Assembly: GCA_028869035.1 (NCBI GenBank)
Contig: JAGWTL010000004.1
Span: 1-26,991 of the forward strand
Source: Burkholderiales bacterium
Lineage (GTDB): Bacteria > Pseudomonadota > Gammaproteobacteria > Burkholderiales > Burkholderiaceae_C
Reading direction: 5' to 3'
Length of the DNA stretch: 26,991 nt
The stretch's first letter is position 1, and every line of letters begins with the position of its first letter. Below the pieces are notes generated by a model. That model saw only the letters and a program-made list of their open reading frames with translations. It was not told the origin of the DNA and did no database searches. Position numbers and translations under genes: made by a program. This document shows, piece by piece, positions 14,508 through 20,883 of the stretch.

Positions 14508-15571
14508 GGGACAGCCTCCCAGGCGTCCAGGTCACGCAGACAGAGTTCGCGCGCGTTCGCCCCCTCGTGCTGCGCACGGTACCAGCGCAGCGCGCGTGTG
14601 ACAGACTGCTCCAGGGTCCAGCGCGGCTGCAGCCCCAGCTGCGCCTGCGTCTTCGACGTGTCCAGCGCCAGCCCGCCCGCCTCATGCGGACCTTCAACCT
14701 GCTGCGCGTAGTCCAGGGCGCCACCACCCCAGGCCCCTCTTGCAAGGTCCACAACCTGACGCACCGTGGCGCGCTCGTGCGCATGGGGGCCGAAGTTCCA
14801 GGCGCCGGCCAGCGTGGCGCTCTGCCACAGGGCCTGGGCCAGGCAGAGGTAGCCGGCCAGCGGCTCCAGCACGTGCTGCCAGGGGCGTGTGGCCTCGGGG
14901 CGGCGGATCTGCACGGTCTCGCCGCGCTGCCAGGCACGCACGGCGTCGGGCAGCAGGCGGTCGGCCGCCCAGTCCCCGCCACCGATCACATTGCCGGCAC
15001 GGGCGCTGGCCAGGGCCATGCCTTGTGCCGAAAAAAAAGCATCGCGGTAGCTTGCGATGGCCAGTTCGCAGGCGGCCTTGCTCGCGCTGTAGGGGTCGTG
15101 GCCACCGAGCTCGTCGCTCTCACGGTAGGGGTGGTGCCACTCGTGGTTGCGGTAGACCTTGTCGGTCGTGACGCAGACAGCCACGCGCACGCCGGGGTGC
15201 AGGCGCAAGGCGTCCAGCACATGCACCGTGCCCATGACATTGCTGGCCCAGGTGGCCGCGGGTTCGCGATAGCCCTCGCGCACCAGGGCCTGGGCGGCCA
15301 GGTGCAGCACGATCTCGGGCCGGTCAGCCTGCACCACACGCGCCACGGCCGCGGCGTCGCGGATGTCGACGACATGGTGGTCCAGCGTCTGCGCCACACC
15401 GGCCAGTTCAAACAGGCTGGGCTCAGTGGACGGTGCCAGCCCCAGCCCCGTGACCTGCGCCCCCAGGCGCTGCAGCCACAGCGCAAGCCACGCCCCCTTG
15501 AAGCCCGTGTGCCCGGTGAGCAGCACACGCTTGCCACGCCAGAAACCGGCGTCGGGCCGAGCCGGACACAT
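14504..15571 (-). CDS. rfbG: RfbG, CDP-glucose 4,6-dehydratase
   Basis: This is a 355-residue extended SDR, the normal RfbG length. It has WRGKRVLLTGHTGFKGAWLA with GxTGFxG at residues 20-26, HVVDIRDAAA, LHLAAQALVREGY, VCVTTDKVYRNHEW, and the active-site YSASK with Tyr and Lys in DPYSASKAACELAI. The HTGFKG(A/S)WL opening is specific to CDP-glucose dehydratases. The product is CDP-4-dehydro-6-deoxy-D-glucose. The start at 15571 is supported by GGAGG upstream and by family alignment; longer readings overlap rfbF. The 61-nt gap to rfbF holds a GCCGCGC/GCGCGGC palindrome (15596-15602, 15624-15630). Confidence 0.93.
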   Translation of the reverse strand: MCPARPDAGFWRGKRVLLTGHTGFKGAWLALWLQRLGAQVTGLGLAPSTEPSLFELAGVAQTLDHHVVDIRDAAAVARVVQADRPEIVLHLAAQALVREGYREPAATWASNVMGTVHVLDALRLHPGVRVAVCVTTDKVYRNHEWHHPYRESDELGGHDPYSASKAACELAIASYRDAFFSAQGMALASARAGNVIGGGDWAADRLLPDAVRAWQRGETVQIRRPEATRPWQHVLEPLAGYLCLAQALWQSATLAGAWNFGPHAHERATVRQVVDLARGAWGGGALDYAQQVEGPHEAGGLALDTSKTQAQLGLQPRWTLEQSVTRALRWYRAQHEGANARELCLRDLDAWEAVP

Positions 15572-15632
15572 CAGATAGCCTCCATCCTGCGCATTGCCGC
15601 GCGAGCTTGCCTGGGGCAGCCCGGCGCGGCGC

Positions 15633-16406
15633 TCATTCCCAGACCTTCCAGGGCGCGCGGCCCGAGGCCCAGAGGTCCTCGAGCATGTTCTTCTCGCGCA
15701 GGGTGTCCATGGGCTGCCAGAAGCCGTGGTGGGCATAGGCCCGCAGCTCATCGGCCGCAGCCAGGCTGGTCAGCGGCTCGGCCTCCCAGCTCGTGGCGTC
15801 ACCCGCAATGCGCGAGATACAGCGCGGCGAGAGCACGAAGAAGCCGCCGTTGATCAGGCCACCGTCACCGCGCGGTTTTTCGGCAAAACCCGTCACCGCC
15901 TGGCCGTCCATCTGCAGCGCGCCATAACGGCCGGGCGGCTGCACCGCCGTGACGGTGGCCAGCTTGCCATGCGCCTGGTGGAAACGGATGGCCGCGCTGA
16001 TGTTCACGTCGGCCACGCCGTCGCCATAGGTGAAGCAGAAGGCCTCGTCATCGGCCAGGTGGTCGGCCACGCGCTTGAGACGCCCGCCGGTCATGGTGTC
16101 TTCACCCGTGTCGACCACCGTCACGCGCCAAGGTTCGGCATGGCGACGATGCACTTCCATGCGGTTGTTACCCATGTCAAAGGTGATGTCCGAGGTGTGC
16201 AGAAAATAGTTGGCGAAATATTCCTTGATGACATACCCGCGATAACCGCAGCAGATCACGAAGTCGTTGACACCGTGGGCGCTGTAGATCTTCATGATGT
16301 GCCACAGGATGGGTTTGCCCCCGATTTCGATCATCGGTTTGGGCTTGAGGTGGGTTTCCTCGGAAATCCGGGTGCCCAGGCCGCCGGCCAGGATGACTGC
16401 TTTCAT
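15633..16406 (-). CDS. rfbF: RfbF, glucose-1-phosphate cytidylyltransferase
   Basis: This is a 257-residue sugar-nucleotidyltransferase. The N-terminal MKAVILAGGLGTRISEE and KPKPMIEIGGKPILWHIMKI are the CTP- and sugar-phosphate-binding signatures. YFLHTSDITFDMGNN, FCFTYGDGVADVNI and GGFFVLSP are characteristic of the RfbF subgroup and separate it from RmlA and GalU. It converts glucose-1-phosphate and CTP to CDP-glucose, the first step of the minus-strand pathway. It is the first gene of that operon and diverges from flhD. No strong ribosome-binding site is seen. A TATATAA-like -10 candidate is read on the minus strand at 16438-16432. Confidence 0.93.
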   Translation of the reverse strand: MKAVILAGGLGTRISEETHLKPKPMIEIGGKPILWHIMKIYSAHGVNDFVICCGYRGYVIKEYFANYFLHTSDITFDMGNNRMEVHRRHAEPWRVTVVDTGEDTMTGGRLKRVADHLADDEAFCFTYGDGVADVNISAAIRFHQAHGKLATVTAVQPPGRYGALQMDGQAVTGFAEKPRGDGGLINGGFFVLSPRCISRIAGDATSWEAEPLTSLAAADELRAYAHHGFWQPMDTLREKNMLEDLWASGRAPWKVWE

Positions 16407-16667
16407 GGTTTGGCGCCGCAGGAGTTTCTCTTTATATAGAAGACCAAGAATACGGCAGGCCCGACTTCAGGAACGGAGGAATTGGCCGGCATTCATGCGG
16501 CAATTCATGCGTTTTCCCCGGCCGTTAGTTTGTAGGATTTCCCCCTACAAAGCACTACCGCCTTTCCTTTCACCCGGGACAGCCACCGGCTGATTCAAGT
16601 TTTGCGACCGCTGTTCAGAATCAACCCCAACGCGAAACCTTCGAATTGCGCCCTAAAGGAGACACCA
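16407..16667. promoter_or_regulatory. Divergent rfbF/flhDC control region
   Basis: This 261-bp gap holds no gene. It contains a tandem direct repeat GCATTCATGCG (16489-16499) and GCAATTCATGCG (16500-16511), and two TTTCCCC boxes (16513-16519 and 16538-16544). An exact inverted repeat TTTGTAGG (16529-16536) / CCTACAAA (16544-16551) surrounds the second box, and a small CAGCC/GGCTG hairpin lies at 16580-16592. On the minus strand TATATAA (16438-16432) may be the rfbF -10. As the promoter region of a master regulator, several bound factors are expected; their identity cannot be read here. Confidence 0.5.
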
Positions 16668-16994
16668 ATGACTGACGAGCAGATGATCGCTGAGATCCGA
16701 GAAACCAATCTCACCTACCTGATGCTGGCGCAAAATCTGATCCGCAAGGACAAGGCCGAGGCGCAGTTCCGCTTGGGGCTCTCCGAGGAATCGGCTGACC
16801 TGATGGCCACGCTCTCGCCGGCGCAGATCTCCAAGATCGCCTCCAGCAGCATGCTGCTGTGCCGCTTCCGCATGGACGACGAGGTGGTCTGGAGCCTGCT
16901 GACCAACCAGGCCGCCCGCAAGGTGGACAACGATGCCACCACCCGCCTGCACGCCAGCATCCTGATGGCCGGCCGTTTCGCCGAAGCGACCTGA
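16668..16994 (+). CDS. flhD: FlhD, flagellar master transcriptional activator subunit
   Basis: This 108-residue helical protein matches FlhD: EQMIAEIRETNLTYLMLAQN at the N-terminus, then LIRKDKAEAQFRLGLSEESA and MATLSPAQISKIASSSMLLC, and RFRMDDEVVWSLLTNQ. With FlhC it forms the FlhD4C2 activator of class II flagellar operons. The start at 16668 is preceded by AAAGGAG at 6-7 nt and begins at the conserved N-terminus. An upstream in-frame codon at 16602 is discarded. It is co-transcribed with flhC, whose start is 16 nt after the flhD stop. Confidence 0.96.
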   Translation: MTDEQMIAEIRETNLTYLMLAQNLIRKDKAEAQFRLGLSEESADLMATLSPAQISKIASSSMLLCRFRMDDEVVWSLLTNQAARKVDNDATTRLHASILMAGRFAEAT

Positions 16995-17010
16995 AGCGAG
17001 GATCCACACC

Positions 17011-17550
17011 ATGGCCACCGGCAAAAGTGTCCTCAACGAATCGCGCCAGATCGAGCGCGCCGTCGCGCTGATCAAGCTGGGCGCCCGCCTGCAGGTGCTC
17101 GAGAGCGAAACCAGCCTGTCCTACGAACGTCTGCTGCGCCTGTACAAGGAAGTGGCCGGCAAGTCGCCCTCCAAGGGCCAGCTGCCCTTCTCGACCGACT
17201 GGTTCCTGACCTGGCAGCCCAATATCCACGCCTCGCTCTTTCTCAACATCTACGAGTACCTGAGCAAGACCAGCAGCCTGGAAGACATCGAAGCTGTCAT
17301 GAAAGCCTTCCGCCTCTACAACGAGCAGATGGTCACCCTGGACATGGAGCCCTTGCTCTCGGTCACGCGCGCCTGGCGCCTGGTCAAGTTCGTTGACAAC
17401 AACATGCTGGCCATGACACGATGCTCCAAGTGCAACGGGCATTTCGTCTCCGAACCCTACGAAAACGCCCGCCATTACGTTTGCGGCCTGTGCGAACCGC
17501 CGGCGCGCGCCGGCAAGGGCAGCGCTGCGGGCGGCATCCTGTTGCACTGA
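17011..17550 (+). CDS. flhC: FlhC, flagellar master transcriptional activator subunit
   Basis: This is a 179-residue protein with KSVLNESRQIERAVALIKLG, the YERLLRLYKEVAGKSPSKGQ DNA-binding region and LPFSTDWFLTWQPNIHASLF. The four zinc-binding cysteines are in CSKC and CGLC near the C-terminus. FlhC provides most of the DNA contacts of the FlhD4C2 complex. GAGGATC before the ATG at 17011 serves as ribosome-binding site. A strong terminator follows 30 nt after the stop, so flhDC is a self-contained operon separate from motAB. Confidence 0.96.
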   Translation: MATGKSVLNESRQIERAVALIKLGARLQVLESETSLSYERLLRLYKEVAGKSPSKGQLPFSTDWFLTWQPNIHASLFLNIYEYLSKTSSLEDIEAVMKAFRLYNEQMVTLDMEPLLSVTRAWRLVKFVDNNMLAMTRCSKCNGHFVSEPYENARHYVCGLCEPPARAGKGSAAGGILLH

Positions 17551-17577
17551 GGACAGGCAAGCGACTCCCATTCCCGG

Positions 17578-17606
17578 AAAAGGGGGCGGATACGCCCCCT
17601 TTTTTT
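17578..17606 (+). terminator. Rho-independent terminator of flhDC
   Basis: AGGGGGCG (17581-17588) and CGCCCCCT (17593-17600) form a perfect 8-bp stem with a GATA loop. Flanking A/T pairs can extend it to 11 bp, and the T-run continues to 17606. The A-run before the stem is too short to make it convincingly bidirectional. Confidence 0.94.
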
Positions 17607-17625
17607 CATAAAACCACCGCCGACC

Positions 17626-17638
17626 TTTCCCCTAAAAT
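17626..17638 (+). promoter_or_regulatory. TTTCCCC-TAAAA box upstream of motAB
   Basis: TTTCCCCTAAAAT lies 62 nt before the motA ATG. It matches boxes upstream of flhB (20822-20834) and on the minus strand upstream of fliF (387-375). The TAAAAT part could double as a weak -10. Treating it as a class II activator site is inference from recurrence in this window. Confidence 0.4.
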
Positions 17639-17699
17639 GGTTCGGCACGGCCCTGAAGTACACCCCCGACCGCCCACTCCATACTGACCCTCCACGAAC

Positions 17700-18560
17700 A
17701 TGCTAGTCATCGTAGGTTATGCCGTTGCCATGGGGTGCATCTTCGGGGTGTACATCGTGCACGGCGGCAATATCGGCGTGATCCTGACAGCGCTGCCTTT
17801 CGAGCTGATCACCATCTTCGGCGGCGCACTCGGCGCCTTTGTCGTCAACAACCAGCCCAAGGTGCTCAAGGCGACCATCGCCATGATCCCCCAGGCCCTC
17901 AAGAGCTCCAAGTACACCAAGGACCGTTACCTTGAGCTCATGGCCATGCTCTACGACATCCTGCAGAAGGCCCGCAAGGAAGGCCTGATGGCCATCGAGA
18001 AGGATGTCGAGAACCCGCATGAATCGCCGATCTTCCAGAAATACCCCGTGGTGGGCAGCGACCACCACGTGGTCGAGTTCACCACCGACTACCTGCGCAT
18101 GATGGTTTCGGGCAACCTCAACGCCCACGAGATCGAGTCCCTGATGGACAACGAGATCGAAACCCACCACCAGGAAGCCCACGGCCCCATCGCCGCCATC
18201 GCGCGCCTGGCCGGCGCCCTGCCGGCCTTCGGCATCGTGGCCGCCGTGCTGGGCGTGGTCAACACCATGGGTTCGGTGGGCCAGCCGCCGGCCGTGCTGG
18301 GCGGCATGATCGCCTCGGCCCTGGTCGGCACCTTCCTGGGCATTCTGCTGGCCTACGGCGTGGTCGAGCCGCTGGGTGGCCTGCTGGAGCAGAAGGCGCA
18401 GGACAGCGCCAAGGAACTGGAGTGCATCAAGTCCACGCTGCTGGCCAGCATGCAGGGCTACAACCCGTCCACCGCCATCGAGTTCGGCCGCAAGGTGCTG
18501 TTCTCGACCGAGCGCCCGACCTTCATCGAACTCGAGAGCCACGTGCGCGGCAAGAAGTAA
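17700..18560 (+). CDS. motA: MotA, flagellar stator proton-channel subunit
   Basis: This 286-residue protein is of the usual MotA length. Membrane segments fall at about 2-20, 28-50, 171-192 and 199-222. Residues equivalent to the E. coli torque and channel residues are present with a constant offset of two: Arg92, Glu100, Pro175 and Pro224 (E. coli Arg90, Glu98, Pro173, Pro222). The cytoplasmic loop between helices 2 and 3 contacts FliG. The opening MLVIVGYAVAMGCIFGVYI fixes the start, although no Shine-Dalgarno sequence is evident before it. It is followed by motB after 21 nt. Confidence 0.96.
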   Translation: MLVIVGYAVAMGCIFGVYIVHGGNIGVILTALPFELITIFGGALGAFVVNNQPKVLKATIAMIPQALKSSKYTKDRYLELMAMLYDILQKARKEGLMAIEKDVENPHESPIFQKYPVVGSDHHVVEFTTDYLRMMVSGNLNAHEIESLMDNEIETHHQEAHGPIAAIARLAGALPAFGIVAAVLGVVNTMGSVGQPPAVLGGMIASALVGTFLGILLAYGVVEPLGGLLEQKAQDSAKELECIKSTLLASMQGYNPSTAIEFGRKVLFSTERPTFIELESHVRGKK

Positions 18561-18581
18561 GCGCAACGCCGATTGTCAGAC

Positions 18582-19538
18582 ATGGCCTCCGACGCCAAAA
18601 AGCTCCAGCCCATCATCGTCAAGAAGGTCAAGAAGGCCGGCCATGCCGCGCACGGCGGAGCGTGGAAGATCGCCTATGCCGACTTCGTGACGGCCATGAT
18701 GGCCTTCTTCCTGCTGATGTGGCTGCTGGGCTCGACCTCCAAGGGCGACCTCAAGGGCCTATCCGACTACTTCAGCTCACCGCTCAAGGTCGCCATGGCC
18801 GGGGGCAGCGGCGCGGGTGGCAGCCCCACCATCCTGCCCGGTGGCGGCGCCGATCTGACGCAACAGGCTGGTCAGCAGCATCAGGGTGAAAGCGCCGACC
18901 CCATGAAAAAACGGCGCGCGCTGGAAATGGCCCGCGCCGAGGCTGCCCGCCAGGATGCACGGCGCCTGGCGGCCCTGAGCGCCAAGATCAGCGCAGCGAT
19001 CTCCAACAACAAGAAACTGGCCCAGTACAGCAACCAGATCCGCCTGGAAACCACGCCCGACGGCCTGCAGATCCAGATCGTCGACGAACAGGGCCGGCCC
19101 ATGTTCACCAGCGGCAGCGCCGTGGTGCAACCCTATATGCGCGAGATCCTGCGCGAGATCGGCGCGGCCCTCAATGGCGTGGAAAATCGCATCAGCCTGG
19201 ACGGCCACACCGACCAGACCCCCTACGGCAGCGGCGACCGCGGCTACAGCAACTGGGAACTCTCGGCCGACCGCGCCAATGCCTCGCGCCGTGAGCTGGT
19301 GGTCGCCGGCATGCCCGAAGACAAGCTGATCCGCGTGACCGGCCTGGCCTCCAGCACGCTGCTGGACCCGGCCAACCCGACCGCCCCGGTCAACCGCCGC
19401 ATCAGCATTCTGGTCCTGACCCGCGAGGCCGAAGATCGCCTGTTGGGCATCAACCGGGAAGCCGTTCTGGCCGAACCCGGGACCGGCGCCATCCCGCCGA
19501 GCGCCCCACCCCCAACCCCTGCGGCTCCCGCGCAGTGA
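18582..19538 (+). CDS. motB: MotB, flagellar stator peptidoglycan-anchoring subunit
   Basis: This is a 318-residue protein. A basic N-terminal tail leads to a single membrane helix, WKIAYADFVTAMMAFFLLMW, with the proton-carrying Asp34 (E. coli Asp32). A linker and plug region follow. The C-terminal OmpA-like peptidoglycan-binding domain has ISLDGHTDQTPY, NWELSADRANASRRELV and NRRISILVL. The ATG at 18582 is preferred over an in-frame TTG at 18573; neither has a clear ribosome-binding site. The tail is Pro/Ala-rich. With MotA it forms the proton-driven stator. Confidence 0.96.
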   Translation: MASDAKKLQPIIVKKVKKAGHAAHGGAWKIAYADFVTAMMAFFLLMWLLGSTSKGDLKGLSDYFSSPLKVAMAGGSGAGGSPTILPGGGADLTQQAGQQHQGESADPMKKRRALEMARAEAARQDARRLAALSAKISAAISNNKKLAQYSNQIRLETTPDGLQIQIVDEQGRPMFTSGSAVVQPYMREILREIGAALNGVENRISLDGHTDQTPYGSGDRGYSNWELSADRANASRRELVVAGMPEDKLIRVTGLASSTLLDPANPTAPVNRRISILVLTREAEDRLLGINREAVLAEPGTGAIPPSAPPPTPAAPAQ

Positions 19539-19549
19539 ACCCGACAGAC

Positions 19550-19576
19550 TTGGCCGCAGCCTGGACTTGCGATAAT
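19550..19576 (+). promoter_or_regulatory. Possible extended -10 promoter for cheYZ
   Basis: TGCGATAAT (19568-19576) resembles an extended -10 element, and TTGGCC (19550-19555) lies 15 nt upstream, a short spacing. It is located 29 nt before cheY in the only gap between motB and cheY. It could let cheYZ be expressed apart from motAB. Evidence is limited to this match. Confidence 0.3.
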
Positions 19577-19604
19577 CTGCTCCATAAATCAGAAAGGCTC
19601 GGTT

Positions 19605-19997
19605 ATGGCCAACAACCCACTTCGATTCCTGGTCGTTGACGACTTCTCCACCATGCGGCGCATTGTGCGCAACCTGCTCAAGGAAAGCGGCTTCAGCGAG
19701 GCCGACGAGGCCGAGGACGGTGTGGTCGCACTGCAAAAGCTGCGCACCAGCAACTTCGACTTTGTCGTCAGCGACATCAACATGCCGAACATGAACGGCT
19801 TCCAGTTGCTTGCCGAGATGAAAAAGGACGAGAAACTCAAGCACATCCCGGTGCTGATGGTGACCGCCGAGGCGCGCAAGGAAGACATCGTGCTGGCAGC
19901 CCAGCAGGGCGCGGCCGGTTACATCGTCAAGCCGTTCACCAAGGCCACCCTCGAAGACAAACTGCTCAACATCCTGAAGAAGACGGGGCTGCAGTAA
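19605..19997 (+). CDS. cheY: CheY, chemotaxis response regulator
   Basis: This is a single receiver domain of 130 residues with Asp12, Asp13, phospho-acceptor Asp57, Thr87, Tyr106 and Lys109 all at E. coli numbering. The NMPNMNGFQLLAEM and GYIVKPFTKATLEDKL segments are typical CheY text. Phospho-CheY binds FliM and FliN to switch rotation to clockwise. AGAAAGG upstream of the ATG is a plausible ribosome-binding site. It is followed immediately by cheZ (3 nt), and lies away from cheA and the receptors, which are not in the window. Confidence 0.97.
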   Translation: MANNPLRFLVVDDFSTMRRIVRNLLKESGFSEADEAEDGVVALQKLRTSNFDFVVSDINMPNMNGFQLLAEMKKDEKLKHIPVLMVTAEARKEDIVLAAQQGAAGYIVKPFTKATLEDKLLNILKKTGLQ

Positions 19998-20000
19998 ATC

Positions 20001-20669
20001 ATGGAGCCCAGCGACTCTGCCCACAATGCCGGGGAGGCCGCGGCCCCGGACGGCCCTGACGTCCATCACAAGATCGGCCAGTTGACCCGCCAGCTGCATG
20101 ATGCACTGCACGAGCTGGGCTACGCCGAGAAGCTGCAAGGCACGGCCGGCGAACTGCCCGACGCAAAGTCGCGCCTGTCCTACATCGCCCGGCTGACTGG
20201 CGAGGCCGCCGAAAAGGTGCTCAACCGCGTCGACCAGGCCAAGACCCAGCACGACCACATCGCGGCCCAAACCCGGCACATGATCGCCCTGCTGGTGGCC
20301 GACCCGGTGGCCGCCGTGGCCAAGGGCCATATCATGAATTTCCTGACCGACCTCGAAAAATCCAATGGCGAGGTCGACCAGCACCTGACCGAGATCATGA
20401 TGGCCCAGGACTTCCACGACCTGACCGGCCAGGTGATCGCGCGGGTCGTGAACCTGGCGTCCGTCATCGAGGACCAGCTGGTCGAACTGCTGATCCAGAC
20501 CGCCCCGCCCGAGTTGCAATCCCGCGTCAGCCCCGCGGCATCTGCCGCCGCCCCGCTCAGCGTGGACGACGTGGTCCTGTCCGGCCCGGTGGTCGACCCC
20601 AGCCAAGCCGCCGACGTGGTCACCAACCAGTCCCAGGTCGACGACCTGCTGGCCAGCCTGGGTTTCTGA
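20001..20669 (+). CDS. cheZ: CheZ, CheY-P phosphatase
   Basis: This is a 222-residue, mostly helical protein with a long hairpin. The catalytic segment MAQDFHDLTGQVI carries Asp140 and Gln144, matching E. coli Asp143 and Gln147. The C-terminal amphipathic tail QVDDLLASLGF is the CheY-binding helix. CheZ removes phosphate from CheY-P. The unusual point is at its 3' end: the stop codon is the first three bases of a hairpin repeat (20667-20693). Confidence 0.96.
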   Translation: MEPSDSAHNAGEAAAPDGPDVHHKIGQLTRQLHDALHELGYAEKLQGTAGELPDAKSRLSYIARLTGEAAEKVLNRVDQAKTQHDHIAAQTRHMIALLVADPVAAVAKGHIMNFLTDLEKSNGEVDQHLTEIMMAQDFHDLTGQVIARVVNLASVIEDQLVELLIQTAPPELQSRVSPAASAAAPLSVDDVVLSGPVVDPSQAADVVTNQSQVDDLLASLGF

Positions 20670-20802
20670 TGACGCCCGCGATGCGGGCATGACCTCGCGC
20701 CGATGGCGCATTGATGACGCGGGCTATGCCCGCATGACTTCATTCATTGCGTCATCGAGGTCGCGCAGCGACAAGGTCATGCGCTCAGAGAGCGCGTCAT
20801 GA
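20667..20802. repeat. REP-like cluster of short hairpins after cheZ
   Basis: Five palindromes with 3-nt loops occur in 136 bp: GCCCGC-GAT-GCGGGC (20674-20688), GCGCC-GAT-GGCGC (20697-20709), GCGGGC-TAT-GCCCGC (20719-20733), GTCGC-GCA-GCGAC (20760-20772) and GCGCTC-AGA-GAGCGC (20781-20795). Three share a frame TSATGAC-palindrome-ATGAC: 20667-20693 and 20712-20738 in direct orientation, and 20775-20802 inverted. No T-tract follows. This looks like a repetitive extragenic palindromic array and not a terminator, although it may stabilise the cheZ mRNA end or reduce readthrough into flhB. Confidence 0.7.
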
Positions 20803-20820
20803 AAGCCGAAAACACCCGGC

Positions 20821-20834
20821 TTTTCCCCCTTTAG
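20821..20834 (+). promoter_or_regulatory. TTTTCCCCC-TTTA box upstream of flhBA
   Basis: TTTTCCCCCTTTAG (20821-20834) lies about 50 nt before the flhB ATG and resembles the boxes before motA and fliF. A 7-bp palindrome AAAGCCG (20802-20808) / CGGCTTT (20817-20823) partly overlaps it. It is probably part of the promoter of the flhB-flhA-flhF-flhG-fliA operon. The role is inferred from recurrence. Confidence 0.4.
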
Positions 20835-20883
20835 CCCGCAGGCCCCGAGCCGACAATGGCGTGAACTTCAACGTCTCGCCACC

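Noticed and set aside
18777..20711. Minus-strand open frame of 644 codons across motB, cheY and cheZ
   Set aside because: It spans three well-supported genes and their gaps and has no recognisable domains.
20667..20802. CRISPR-like array after cheZ
   Set aside because: Units are short palindromes with irregular spacing and mixed orientation, without unique spacers of constant length.
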